From NCBI RefSeq assembly GCF_001314325.1, contig NZ_CP009429.1, positions 4,526,501 through 4,590,500 of the forward strand: a stretch of DNA of 64,000 bases, given 5' to 3'. Source of the stretch: Sphingopyxis macrogoltabida (GTDB taxonomy: Bacteria > Pseudomonadota > Alphaproteobacteria > Sphingomonadales > Sphingomonadaceae). The position numbers were made by a program, and so were the translations under genes. Below the pieces are notes generated by a model. The model made no database searches. It worked only from the letters and a program-made list of their open reading frames with translations, and was not told where the DNA came from. Of this stretch, positions 8,149 to 16,519 are shown piece by piece (the first letter of the stretch is position 1; each line of letters begins with the position of its first letter).

Positions 8149-9615
8149 CTATAGAGAGTCCCCATTGGGCTTCAAGCTCAAATGTCGCCGAAACGCCCGA
8201 GAACTCGGGCAAAATACCAGCAAAACTAAGGCGATCGCCATCGCCTGCATCGAGGGGACACGGAGCGGATAATCCACGACGCTGGAACCGGCCAGAAGAA
8301 ATATGACGACCAGCGCCATCAGCCGGTAATCGCCCCGACGGCCAGACAGGAGAGTCCGTATGCCCTGGCCTACGACCTGCCGCACCAGCCAAAGTAACGT
8401 CAGCAACAGGATGAGCGCAAACGGCAAGCCGCCGGTCAGTAGAACCTCCACCCAGTCATTATGTGCATGATTGAAATAGCCGGGGGCCAGCAAGTTGTCT
8501 GGCTCGAAAATCTTGTAAACATCCGGGAAGGATCCAAATCCGCTTCCCCAAATCCAAAAGGTCTCAAGCATGCTGGAAACCGTCGGCCAAGCGCGAACTC
8601 GCAGGTCAGCCGCCATATCCTGATCGGCCAGCCGGCTGAGCGCTGTCGTGCGATCCGCCCACAAGGCGGCGTTGAGCGTCAGGAACAAAAGAAGCGCAGG
8701 TAGGGCGAGAATGGCCAGTTGCGCCCAGCCCCCGAAGCGCTTCTTTTCTGTCGGCGAAACCTCCACTCGAGTTCCTCGCAGCGTAAAGGCCAACGTCAAA
8801 TAGACGATCAGGATTACGCAGATCCCACCGATGAGCCCCGCCCGGGAGCCGATGAAAATTGTCAAAGAGGCGAACATGACCGCGGCGATCAGGAGAGCGA
8901 ATTTTGTCGCGCCGCGCTGACGGCGGGCGAGAAATTCGTCGCGCAACAATGTTCCCGCGATCATCAGGGCGCAAGCCATGAAGATGGCGTGATGATTTCG
9001 ATTGGCAAACAGCCCCACCATGGCATCGGCGTTGGTGATCCGGTACAGATAGGCGCCGCTCGCTCCGTCCGACAGGAGTTGAACGAAGCCCAGCAGAGCA
9101 CTAACGCATGCTATTCCCACAAATGCGAAGAGAATGTAGGAAATATCTTCTACGCGCACCCTTGCCGCGAGCAAGAGCGTTGCAAAGGGCACCGTCATTG
9201 CCAACAGGCTGTTCAGGGTCTGCGATGGCGCCAACGAAAGCGGCCGCCAGAGATCATCCTCTCCAAGCAGGCGCCCCGTATCGGCAACAATTTCGCGGCC
9301 AGGCAACGCCTGCCATGCTTCCGGAGGCAGCGGAACCAGTTGCAGTGCCATCCAGACACTCGCCGCCACGAGCAATCCAAGCGGCACGGCGATCCGCACC
9401 CAATCCTCTTTGCGCATTTGGGTCGCGGCCCAGAAAGCAAAAAGAAGACTGCCGCCTCTCAGCAAGGGAACCGACGCTATGTCGCTTCGACTTGCGCCTC
9501 CCAGTAGAAAGACAAAACACAGGAAAAATATAAGCGGCAATGCCGATTTCAGGCTGTACCGGCTCGCTTGCGCCAAATTTCGGCGGCCGTTCCGCTTCTT
9601 CATCTTTTCCAACAT
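8149..9615 (-). CDS. Wzy-type O-antigen polymerase/ligase-family membrane protein
   Basis: A 488-aa polytopic inner-membrane protein with about twelve hydrophobic segments. The family core is seen in NANRNHH-like LFANRNHHAIFMA (about residue 205), IFIGSRAGLIGG (GSRAG motif) and the C-terminal periplasmic loop WGSGFGSFPDVY...YFNHAHNDWVEVLLTGG, where the NHAHND motif is characteristic of O-antigen ligase/Wzy_C proteins. It is the first gene of the minus-strand operon followed by the Wza-like and Wzc-like genes, so it is the probable chain polymerase. A basic N-terminus (MLEKMKKRNGRR) precedes the first span. Its upstream region ends at an IS256-type insertion 247 bases away. Confidence 0.85.
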   Translation of the reverse strand: MLEKMKKRNGRRNLAQASRYSLKSALPLIFFLCFVFLLGGASRSDIASVPLLRGGSLLFAFWAATQMRKEDWVRIAVPLGLLVAASVWMALQLVPLPPEAWQALPGREIVADTGRLLGEDDLWRPLSLAPSQTLNSLLAMTVPFATLLLAARVRVEDISYILFAFVGIACVSALLGFVQLLSDGASGAYLYRITNADAMVGLFANRNHHAIFMACALMIAGTLLRDEFLARRQRGATKFALLIAAVMFASLTIFIGSRAGLIGGICVILIVYLTLAFTLRGTRVEVSPTEKKRFGGWAQLAILALPALLLFLTLNAALWADRTTALSRLADQDMAADLRVRAWPTVSSMLETFWIWGSGFGSFPDVYKIFEPDNLLAPGYFNHAHNDWVEVLLTGGLPFALILLLTLLWLVRQVVGQGIRTLLSGRRGDYRLMALVVIFLLAGSSVVDYPLRVPSMQAMAIALVLLVFCPSSRAFRRHLSLKPNGDSL

Positions 9616-9862
9616 CCCAAAAAGCCCTGTGGCGACCGGCTATCGACCGCTGTTCGATCCGCAAAAAAGGCCGCACCCAACCGGACCGACGGCTTCATGC
9701 GACCGTCCCTGCAAGGTCGCGCGATCGCTCTCATGGGCAGCGGCGCCGACCCGCGACAATTGCAGCCGAGACGCGTCCGGCGCTACAACCACATGCCTCG
9801 ACCGACGGCAAGCCCAAAGATTTGTCTTGTAGCTTGCGACATGTATCGGCAGGAACATTTCG
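9616..9862 (-). promoter_or_regulatory. Upstream region of the polysaccharide operon, truncated by an IS
   Basis: No convincing gene lies in these 247 bases. By position they carry the promoter and leader of the minus-strand polymerase-Wza-Wzc operon. The distal end (9854-9862) is one copy of the target duplication made by the neighbouring IS element. I could not assign a trustworthy -35/-10 pair. Confidence 0.4.
9854..9862. repeat. Target-site duplication, left copy
   Basis: AACATTTCG here is repeated exactly at 11284-11292, directly outside the other end of the IS. Nine bases fits the 8-9 bp duplications made by IS256-family elements. Confidence 0.75.
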
Positions 9863-9890
9863 GTCGCGTCCGTCAAGGTGGTGTAATTTC
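9863..9890. repeat. IS terminal inverted repeat (transposase 3' side)
   Basis: It pairs with the complement of 11255-11283, sharing GCGTCCG and GTGGTGTAATTTC with one gap and a few mismatches between them. This is the end downstream of the transposase stop. Confidence 0.75.
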
Positions 9891-9911
9891 GGCTGTGGCC
9901 GTGGGCCATCG

Positions 9912-11126
9912 TCAGGCGGCTTTGGCGGTGATGTGTAGGGGCTGATTTTCCTCCTCGATCATGGGTTGGTTGAGTTCGGCCATGCCTTCGATCTGCATGT
10001 ATCGGTGCTGGAGCTGCCACTCGTCGTTCTGCTCCATCAGCACAGCCCCGACGAGGCGGATGATGCTGTCTTCGTTCGGGAAGATTCCGACGACGTCGGC
10101 GCGGCGCTTGACCTCCTTGTTGAGCCGCTCGAGCGGATTGGTTGAGTGTAACTTCGTGCGGTGCTGGGTGGGAAAGCCGGTGTAGGCGAGCACGTCGGTT
10201 TCGGCCTCGTCCATGCAGGCGCCGAGCTTGGGCCAACGGGTGCGCAACTGGTCGGCGACCTGTCGCCAGACCTGCGTTGCGCTTTTCTGATCGGGCTGCA
10301 GGAAGACCTGGCGGATCGCGGCGGCGACGACAGTGTTCTGGCCCTTGGGCACATAGGACAGGGCATTGCGCATGAAGTGCACCCGGCAGCGCTGCCAGGT
10401 GGCGCCCATGACGCGGGTGATCGCGCCCTTGAGGCCCTCGTGAGCATCGGAGATGACCAGCTTCACGCCGGTAAGACCGCGCCGAACAAGGTCCTTCAGG
10501 AAGTCGGACCAGAAGACCTCCGCTTCCGAGGGGCCGATATGCAGGCCGACGATCTCGCGCCGGCCCTCGGTGTTGACGGCCATGGCGATTATTGCGGCAA
10601 CGCTGATGATCCGCCCGCCTTCGCGTACCTTGAGATAGGTGGCATCGAGCCAGAGATACGGCCATTCGCCGGTGAGCGGGCGTTTCAGAAAGGCATGGAC
10701 GCGCTCGTCAATGTCCTTGCAAAGCTTGGAGACGGTGGACTTGGAGATGCCGGTCATGCCCATGGCCTGGACGAGTTCATCGACCCGCCGGGTGCTGACC
10801 CCGCCGATCCACGCTTCCTGGATCACCGCAACCAGCGCTTTCTCGACCATCTTGCGGGGCTCAAGGAAGCCCGGAAAGTAGGACCCAGCACGCAGCTTGG
10901 GGATTTTCAGGTTCAGCGTGCCTACCCGGGTATCCAGCGAACGGTCGCGATAGCCGTTGCGCCAGGTCGCGCGCTCGCTGCTGCGTTCGTGGCGACCCGC
11001 GCCGATCAGGCCATCAACGTCGGCCTCCATGATCAGCTGCAGCACGTTCTCGGCGATGGTGCGCAAAAAATCCGGTTGGCCGCCCTTCGCAGCAAGCTCT
11101 TCGATCAGTAATCTGTCCTCGGTCAT
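9912..11126 (-). CDS. IS256-family (Mutator-type) DDE transposase
   Basis: A 404-aa transposase. The catalytic triad is recognisable: first Asp in YLWLDATYLKVREGG, second Asp in VISDAHEGLKGAI, Glu in STNPLERLNKEVKRR, the last being the family signature. The Cys/His region CRVHFMRNAL between the second Asp and Glu is also typical. ATG 11126 is preferred because AGGAG lies 6 bases upstream and the protein then begins MTEDRLLIEELAAKGG; a longer open frame to 11243 runs back through a large palindrome and is unlikely to be used. No frameshift or stop is present, so the enzyme is probably active. Confidence 0.95.
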   Translation of the reverse strand: MTEDRLLIEELAAKGGQPDFLRTIAENVLQLIMEADVDGLIGAGRHERSSERATWRNGYRDRSLDTRVGTLNLKIPKLRAGSYFPGFLEPRKMVEKALVAVIQEAWIGGVSTRRVDELVQAMGMTGISKSTVSKLCKDIDERVHAFLKRPLTGEWPYLWLDATYLKVREGGRIISVAAIIAMAVNTEGRREIVGLHIGPSEAEVFWSDFLKDLVRRGLTGVKLVISDAHEGLKGAITRVMGATWQRCRVHFMRNALSYVPKGQNTVVAAAIRQVFLQPDQKSATQVWRQVADQLRTRWPKLGACMDEAETDVLAYTGFPTQHRTKLHSTNPLERLNKEVKRRADVVGIFPNEDSIIRLVGAVLMEQNDEWQLQHRYMQIEGMAELNQPMIEEENQPLHITAKAA

Positions 11127-11204
11127 CGGGAACTCCTCTTCGTCACGGTTGAAGTGTGCAAACTCCACCATAACGATGAACCCGGTGGCCACCAGCGACG
11201 CCGC

Positions 11205-11236
11205 ATTCCGGGGTGGGGCATGCCCCACCCCGGAAT
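11205..11236. promoter_or_regulatory. Perfect 32-bp palindrome upstream of the transposase
   Basis: The two 16-base halves meet at 11220/11221 (GGGGCA|TGCCCC core) and are exactly complementary, with outer bases ATTCC/GGAAT. It lies 79-110 bases upstream of the transposase start and just inside the IS end. As RNA it would form a very strong hairpin without a loop or T-run. Hairpins at this place in other IS elements limit transposase expression from transcripts entering from outside; that role here is inferred. Confidence 0.7.
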
Positions 11237-11254
11237 ACACCATCGCCTACACCG

Positions 11255-11283
11255 GAAATTACACCACGAGCGCGGACGCTAAC
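11255..11283. repeat. IS terminal inverted repeat (transposase 5' side)
   Basis: The complement of this stretch matches 9863-9890. The outermost base is 11283, directly followed by the second copy of AACATTTCG. Confidence 0.75.
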
Positions 11284-11292
11284 AACATTTCG
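11284..11292. repeat. Target-site duplication, right copy
   Basis: Exact second copy of AACATTTCG (first copy 9854-9862), marking the insertion site of the IS. Confidence 0.75.
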
Positions 11293-11399
11293 CGATGAAC
11301 GGGACCATCCGGTCCGTAATTGCGACAGAATGGGCGCGGATATTTTTGACCTTCCTGTCCGCCAACCCGGTCGGCTGCCACTTTGCACAGGGAAAAATA

Positions 11400-13163
11400 A
11401 TGGGTGAATATCGTGGGGATATTCAGATATTCCGGGCGCTTGCCGTCACACTGGTGCTTCTTTTTCACCTGGGAATAGCCGGCCTGCCTTCCGGTTTTCT
11501 GGGGGTTGATATCTTTTTTGTGATCAGCGGGTATCTGATGCAGAAGCTGCATCGAAACGATCATTCTGCGGTGAGCTTTTATCAACGACGCGCGCGACGC
11601 CTGCTGCCCGCCTATTTCGCTACGATATTCTTCACGTTGATCGCCGCGTATTGGGTTACATTGCCGATCGACTTCGCTCAAACCGCGCACCAGGCTGCGT
11701 TTGCGTCGATTTTTTCCTCCAACATCGGATATTGGCTACAAAATTCATATTTTTCCAAGGACAATTTCAACCCTCTGCTCCACCTTTGGTCGCTGGCGGT
11801 CGAAGTTCAATTCTATATCGCTTTTCCGCTCATTGCCTGGCTTTGCCGGGACCGGCGCTGGCTGCTTGTCGGCATCGCCTTGGCATCGTTCGCGCTTTGC
11901 TTGGTCGTTCTCACGGTAAGCCCCAAAACTGCCTTCTTCATGGTCCCCACACGCCTGTGGCAATTTGCCATTGGCATGTTTGCGGCAACTTGGTCGGGGC
12001 CTGCCGACAAGCGCGTAGGCGCCGCCTCCCTCGCTGCCATGACCGTCATTCCTCTTATCGCGCTGGGTGTCGACGCGCGCGATATATTATATGGACATCC
12101 CGGCGCTGCCGCGCTCGCGATATCCGGAGCCACCGCCGTCGCGCTGGCCAATCCGCTCGATCGTCGCTTTGTCGAATCGGCAATCGGCCGCGCCTTGCAA
12201 CGCCTCGGAAATATTTCCTATTCGCTATATCTGGCGCATTGGCCCGTGCTCGTTCTGTTGCATTATCGACCCTTTGGAGGAACGATCACCGGCGGAGGCA
12301 GCGTCGCGCTTTTCCTGGTTTCGCTCGTTTTGATCGGAGCGGCCGCATTGGCGCTTTACGGGTGTTTCGAACGACCGGGCCCAAAAATCTATACTGCCAA
12401 GCGCGCCGTCCTGGTCGCGACCACCCTGGCCGGCACGGCCATTCTGGCTCCCTCGCTTCAACAAACGCGGTTTTCGGGCGAGCAGCGGCAGATATTCGCC
12501 GGCGCCACCGACCGGTCGACCTATCGGTGCGGGAAGATGTTCCGAATAGAATCGCCAGGTGAAAGCCTTTGCGCGATCGGAAAGGGCGAAAAGACCGTTT
12601 TATTGATCGGCGACAGCCATTCGGATTCGATCAAACAGACGTTCGCCAAAACGGCTTCCCAAAACGGATTTGCCACATATTTTTCGGTCGATAACACGCC
12701 GTTGATCTCCGGCGGCAACGACGCCGATTGGCTGGTCCACGAAGCGGAACGGAAGAATGCCGACCGGGTATATCTTCATTTCGCGCCGAAGAACCTGAAT
12801 CCCGCAATAATCCTGGACGCGGCGCACCGCTTGCGGTCGGCGGGAGTCCAGACCGTTCTGATCGCCCCTGTCCCGATTTATTCGGGCAATGTGCTGGTGA
12901 GCCTTTATGATCACGACGCCCATGGCAAACCCCTGCCCCGGCAAACGCTCGTTGAATATGACAAGCTCAATCGCGCCAAACTCGACGCGATTGGCAATGG
13001 CGGCGTACCGATCATCGAGGTCGCGGCGACGATGTGCGATCCTGTGTGCCGCCTTACCGATGCCAACGGCGATCCAGCCTATTTTGACGACACCCATTTG
13101 ACGCTGTCCGGCGCCCGCATGATCGAACGCCTCCTGAATCAGGATTTCGAAGCGCGGCGATAA
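11400..13163 (+). CDS. OafA-type membrane acyltransferase fused to an SGNH domain
   Basis: A 587-aa inner-membrane O-acyltransferase that probably acetylates the polysaccharide. The first 340 residues form an acyltransferase-3 domain: YRGDIQIFRALAVTLVLLFH with the catalytic His, LPSGFLGVDIFFVISGYL, and the RRARRLLPAY motif, within about ten membrane segments. The C-terminal part is a periplasmic SGNH hydrolase-like domain with the nucleophile block LLIGDSHSDS and the Asp/His block DDTHLTLSGARM. ATG 11400 was chosen because it begins at the conserved YRGDI region and AGGGA lies about 8 bases upstream; an earlier ATG at 11295 would add 35 residues and begins right at the IS boundary. Confidence 0.92.
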   Translation: MGEYRGDIQIFRALAVTLVLLFHLGIAGLPSGFLGVDIFFVISGYLMQKLHRNDHSAVSFYQRRARRLLPAYFATIFFTLIAAYWVTLPIDFAQTAHQAAFASIFSSNIGYWLQNSYFSKDNFNPLLHLWSLAVEVQFYIAFPLIAWLCRDRRWLLVGIALASFALCLVVLTVSPKTAFFMVPTRLWQFAIGMFAATWSGPADKRVGAASLAAMTVIPLIALGVDARDILYGHPGAAALAISGATAVALANPLDRRFVESAIGRALQRLGNISYSLYLAHWPVLVLLHYRPFGGTITGGGSVALFLVSLVLIGAAALALYGCFERPGPKIYTAKRAVLVATTLAGTAILAPSLQQTRFSGEQRQIFAGATDRSTYRCGKMFRIESPGESLCAIGKGEKTVLLIGDSHSDSIKQTFAKTASQNGFATYFSVDNTPLISGGNDADWLVHEAERKNADRVYLHFAPKNLNPAIILDAAHRLRSAGVQTVLIAPVPIYSGNVLVSLYDHDAHGKPLPRQTLVEYDKLNRAKLDAIGNGGVPIIEVAATMCDPVCRLTDANGDPAYFDDTHLTLSGARMIERLLNQDFEARR

Positions 13164-13272
13164 CCGCATCGTGCCCGCTTTGGCAGGATCGAATGGGGGA
13201 CCGGACCATTACCGAAGGGCTTCATTGCACGGCCGGAGGGCGGCCGCGGCAAAAATGGCCGGCAGCGCGAGC

Positions 13273-13977
13273 CTAGGCCGCGCTCTTTCGAAATGCGTAG
13301 CTACCGCCATTGCGGCCAATCTCGGCAAAGCCTTTTTCTGCCAGAAACGCCAGCAGCTTTTCGATCGGTTGATCGCCCACGAGCTTGCGGTGCGTCTCTA
13401 TCACGATCTTCTCGAAAAGCAGAAAATGATCGAGAGGGATCGCCGCTTCTCCACCCTCGATATCCATCACCAACGCAGTGGGCGGCACTGCCATGGCTTT
13501 CGCCAGCGAGGGCAGCGAGCGTGATGGAACCGAAACGCGTCGCTCGCCCTTTCGAGACGTCGTGCTGGACGACCAGAAGTCGCGGTTGATGCCGAACGAT
13601 ATCGTGCCGTCTACCGCTGCGACTGCCGCGTGTGTAAGTTTCGGGCTCGCAAGACCATTGAGTTCGAAATTCCGGTGGATCACTGGGATCATCTCTTCAT
13701 TGGCTTCAACCATGTCATATGATCTGACGCCAATATTCTTCAGGCAATGTATCGCCAGAAAACCTGTGGCAGAGCCTGCTTCCAGCACCACGTCATTTTC
13801 GTCGAGGACGGCAGACGCGAGTTCGGCATCCTCCGTCTCATAGCCCTTGTGCATCACATAGCGCATCCGGGGAGACGCATTGTCGAGCGTAAGCGTGATG
13901 CCCGCGACATCGACGACCGAATTCCGGTGGGTGGCGGCGAATAGAGCATCTCTGACTTTTCTTGCAAACTCGATCAT
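13273..13977 (-). CDS. FkbM-family SAM-dependent methyltransferase
   Basis: A 234-aa soluble enzyme. The SAM-binding motif I is VVLEAGSATGFLAIH (about residue 66), followed by an acidic residue after strand 2 (YDMVEANEEM), and the family motif TALVMDIEGGEAAI around residue 175, which is typical of FkbM-like O-methyltransferases. Lying inside the polysaccharide locus it probably methylates a sugar of the repeat unit or a precursor, but substrates of this family cannot be predicted from sequence. It stands alone between the convergent acyltransferase gene and galU. The ATG at 13977 has only a GGGG stretch as ribosome site. Confidence 0.8.
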   Translation of the reverse strand: MIEFARKVRDALFAATHRNSVVDVAGITLTLDNASPRMRYVMHKGYETEDAELASAVLDENDVVLEAGSATGFLAIHCLKNIGVRSYDMVEANEEMIPVIHRNFELNGLASPKLTHAAVAAVDGTISFGINRDFWSSSTTSRKGERRVSVPSRSLPSLAKAMAVPPTALVMDIEGGEAAIPLDHFLLFEKIVIETHRKLVGDQPIEKLLAFLAEKGFAEIGRNGGSYAFRKSAA

Positions 13978-14096
13978 TCAAAATCCCCAATAACGCGTCA
14001 GCGGTCGTCGTGCAAAATCCGCACCGCCCGACGTGGCAGAATGTTTGCATAGCAAAATAACTGACGTTTAGTTTCAATTCGTCCAGCAAGCGATCT

Positions 14097-14960
14097 CTAT
14101 TTCAGCAGGTCGACGGCGAAGGCGCGGACGTCGGCCGCCATGTCGGGCCGCGTGAGCGCGACGGCCAGATTGGCCTGAATATAGCCCGCCTTCGACCCGC
14201 AGTCATAGCGCGTGCCGTCGAAGGTCACGGCGTGGAAGGGCTGCTTGCCGATCATCGTCGCCATCGCGTCGGTGAGCTGGATTTCGCCGCCGGCGCCCTT
14301 TTCCTGCCGTTCGAGCACGCGCATCACTTCGGGCTGGAGGATATAGCGGCCCGAGATGATGAGGTTCGACGGCGCGTCGGCGACTGCGGGCTTTTCGACG
14401 AGTCCGGTGACTTCGGTCAGCGCGCCGTCGGCCTTGCCGGGGGCGATGACGCCGTAGCTCGAGACTTGCGCGCGCGGCACTTCGAGCACCGAGATCAGGT
14501 TGCCGCCGACGCGATGGTAGGCGTCGACCATCTGTTTCATGCAGCCGGGCGAGCCGTGCATGAATTCGTCGGGCAGAAAGATCGCAAAGGGTTCGTCGCC
14601 GACGATGTCGCGCGCGCACCAGATGGCATGGCCGAGCCCCATCGGTTCCTGTTGCCGGACATAGGCGCAATTGCCGGGGCCGAGGCGGGTCGGTTCGAGC
14701 ACCGACAGATCCTTGCCGCGTTCGGACATCGTCTTTTCGAGTTCGAACGCGATATCGAAATGATCCTCGATCGCGCTCTTGCCGCGGCCGGTGACGAAGA
14801 TCATCTGCTCGATCCCCGCCTCGCGCGCTTCGTCGACCGCATATTGGATCAGCGGCCGGTCGACGACGGGCAGCATTTCCTTCGGGATCGCCTTGGTCGC
14901 GGGCAGGAATCGCGTGCCGAGACCGGCGACGGGAAAGACGGCTTTGCGGATCGGCTTCAT
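14097..14960 (-). CDS. galU: UTP-glucose-1-phosphate uridylyltransferase
   Basis: A 287-aa cytosolic enzyme making UDP-glucose from UTP and glucose-1-phosphate. The nucleotidyltransferase signature AVFPVAGLGTRFLPATKAIPKEMLP opens the protein (broken here as AGLGTRFLPATKA and KEMLPV), followed by RPLIQYAVDEA, FVTGRGKSAIEDHFD, and EKPAVADAPSNL. Length and motifs are fully typical of bacterial GalU. It is transcribed divergently from ugd, whose enzyme consumes UDP-glucose, so the pair supplies UDP-glucose and UDP-glucuronate for the polysaccharide. Confidence 0.97.
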   Translation of the reverse strand: MKPIRKAVFPVAGLGTRFLPATKAIPKEMLPVVDRPLIQYAVDEAREAGIEQMIFVTGRGKSAIEDHFDIAFELEKTMSERGKDLSVLEPTRLGPGNCAYVRQQEPMGLGHAIWCARDIVGDEPFAIFLPDEFMHGSPGCMKQMVDAYHRVGGNLISVLEVPRAQVSSYGVIAPGKADGALTEVTGLVEKPAVADAPSNLIISGRYILQPEVMRVLERQEKGAGGEIQLTDAMATMIGKQPFHAVTFDGTRYDCGSKAGYIQANLAVALTRPDMAADVRAFAVDLLK

Positions 14961-15175
14961 CGGCGCCGCCTATCGGCAATTAATGTCGAAAGAAAGACAA
15001 TATAGCCCATTCAACGACTGAACGCGGCGAATGCATTGGGGCGCAGGGCCGAAGGGAGCGCAAGTTTCGCCGCACCCAAAAATCAAACCCCAACCCCCTT
15101 TCCGGCTTCCCGATTTATCCCTACTGACGCGCCCGGTTAGCGTCGATGAAACGCATCATGATAAAGGAGTCTTGC
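14961..15175. promoter_or_regulatory. Divergent promoter region between galU and ugd
   Basis: These 215 bases separate two divergent genes and must hold both promoters. The ugd start is preceded by AAGGAGTC, a strong ribosome site. No clear operator repeats were seen. Confidence 0.4.
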
Positions 15176-16486
15176 ATGAAAATCGCCATGATCGGAACCG
15201 GCTATGTCGGGCTGGTATCGGGGGCGTGCTTTTCCGATTTCGGCCATGACGTCGTCTGTGTCGACAAGGATGCCGGCAAGATCGAGGCGCTGAACGCGGG
15301 GCGGATGCCGATTTACGAGCCCGGCCTCGATTCGCTGGTGGCCAAGAATGTCGCGGCGGGCCGCCTGTCCTTCACCACCGATCTTGCGCCTGCGGTTGCC
15401 GGGGCCGACGCGGTGTTCATCGCGGTCGGGACGCCGTCGCGCCGCGGCGATGGCCATGCCGATCTTTCCTATGTCTTCGGCGCCGCCGAGGAACTGGCGG
15501 CGACGCTCGACCATGATTGCGTGATCGTCACCAAATCGACCGTCCCGGTCGGCACCGGCGACGAGGTCGAGCGTATCCTGCGCGAGGGCGCACCGGGGCG
15601 CGCGCACAGCGTTGCCTCGAATCCCGAATTCTTGCGCGAAGGTGCCGCGATCGGCGATTTCAAGCGCCCCGACCGCATCGTGATCGGTGCCGAAGACGCG
15701 CACGGCGAGTCCGTCCTCCGCGAAGTTTACCGGCCGCTCTTCCTCAACGAAGCCCCGATCCTCGTCACGCGCCGGCGCACCGCCGAAATGATCAAATATG
15801 CCGCCAACGCCTTCCTCGCGACCAAGATCACCTTCATCAACGAGATCGCCGATCTCTGCGAGGCCGTCGGCGCCGAGGTGCAGGACGTCGCGCGCGGCAT
15901 CGGCCTCGACAATCGGATCGGCGCGAAATTCCTCCACGCCGGTCCCGGCTATGGCGGCAGTTGCTTCCCTAAGGACACGCTTGCGCTGCTGAAAACCGCG
16001 CAGGACAATGAAGTGCCGCTACGCCTCGTCGAGGCGACAGTGCAGGCCAACGACCTGCGCAAGCGCGCGATGGGCCGCAAGATCATCGCGGCGATGGGCG
16101 GCAACGCGCGCGGCAAGACGGTCGCGCTGCTCGGGCTGACGTTCAAGCCGAACACCGACGACATGCGCGATTCGCCGAGCCTCGCGATCGTCCAGACGCT
16201 GCTCGACGCCGGCGCGCGCGTCACCGCTTATGATCCCGAAGGGATGGAGATCGCGGCGCCGATGATGCCCGAGGTCGAAATGAAGGCGAGCGCCTATGCC
16301 GCAGCCGAAGGCGCCGACGCGGTGGCGATCATCACCGAATGGGACGCCTTCCGCGCGCTCGATCTCGCGCGGCTTGGCGGCAGCATGGCCGACAAATTGC
16401 TCGTTGACCTCCGCAACATCTATCGCCGCGACGAAGTCCTCCGGCATGGCTTTCGCCACATCGCTATTGGAACCCGCGCCGAATAA
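15176..16486 (+). CDS. ugd: UDP-glucose 6-dehydrogenase
   Basis: A 436-aa NAD-dependent enzyme that oxidises UDP-glucose to UDP-glucuronate in two steps. The Rossmann motif GTGYVGLVSGACFSDFGHDV is at the N-terminus, the middle has KSTVPVGTGDEVE, and the catalytic Cys lies in GPGYGGSCFPKDT (about residue 260), followed by the C-terminal GLTFKPNTDDMRDSPS motif. ATG 15176 was taken because it is directly at the Rossmann strand and has AGGAG upstream; the in-frame ATG at 15146 lacks one. It is convergent with the phosphatase gene 33 bases downstream. Confidence 0.97.
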   Translation: MKIAMIGTGYVGLVSGACFSDFGHDVVCVDKDAGKIEALNAGRMPIYEPGLDSLVAKNVAAGRLSFTTDLAPAVAGADAVFIAVGTPSRRGDGHADLSYVFGAAEELAATLDHDCVIVTKSTVPVGTGDEVERILREGAPGRAHSVASNPEFLREGAAIGDFKRPDRIVIGAEDAHGESVLREVYRPLFLNEAPILVTRRRTAEMIKYAANAFLATKITFINEIADLCEAVGAEVQDVARGIGLDNRIGAKFLHAGPGYGGSCFPKDTLALLKTAQDNEVPLRLVEATVQANDLRKRAMGRKIIAAMGGNARGKTVALLGLTFKPNTDDMRDSPSLAIVQTLLDAGARVTAYDPEGMEIAAPMMPEVEMKASAYAAAEGADAVAIITEWDAFRALDLARLGGSMADKLLVDLRNIYRRDEVLRHGFRHIAIGTRAE

Positions 16487-16519
16487 GGGCTGGCGCGGCC
16501 CGCAGTTTTGCCGGATGGA

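Larger units (their letters stand above)
9863..11283 (-). mobile_element. IS256-family insertion sequence, complete (1421 bp)
   Basis: The element is bounded by imperfect terminal inverted repeats of 28-29 bases (9863-9890 and the complement of 11255-11283), both beginning GT, sharing GCGTCCG and then the 13-base block GTGGTGTAATTTC, and flanked by identical 9-bp direct repeats AACATTTCG. It carries one intact transposase gene on the minus strand. Length is normal for the family. The ends were placed by matching the repeats by eye. The element lies between two divergent polysaccharide genes and interrupts no coding region. Confidence 0.85.

Noticed and set aside
11295..11399. Longer acyltransferase start at 11295
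   Set aside because: The extra 35 residues do not resemble the family, begin directly at the IS boundary and lack a ribosome site; ATG 11400 fits the conserved YRGDI start.
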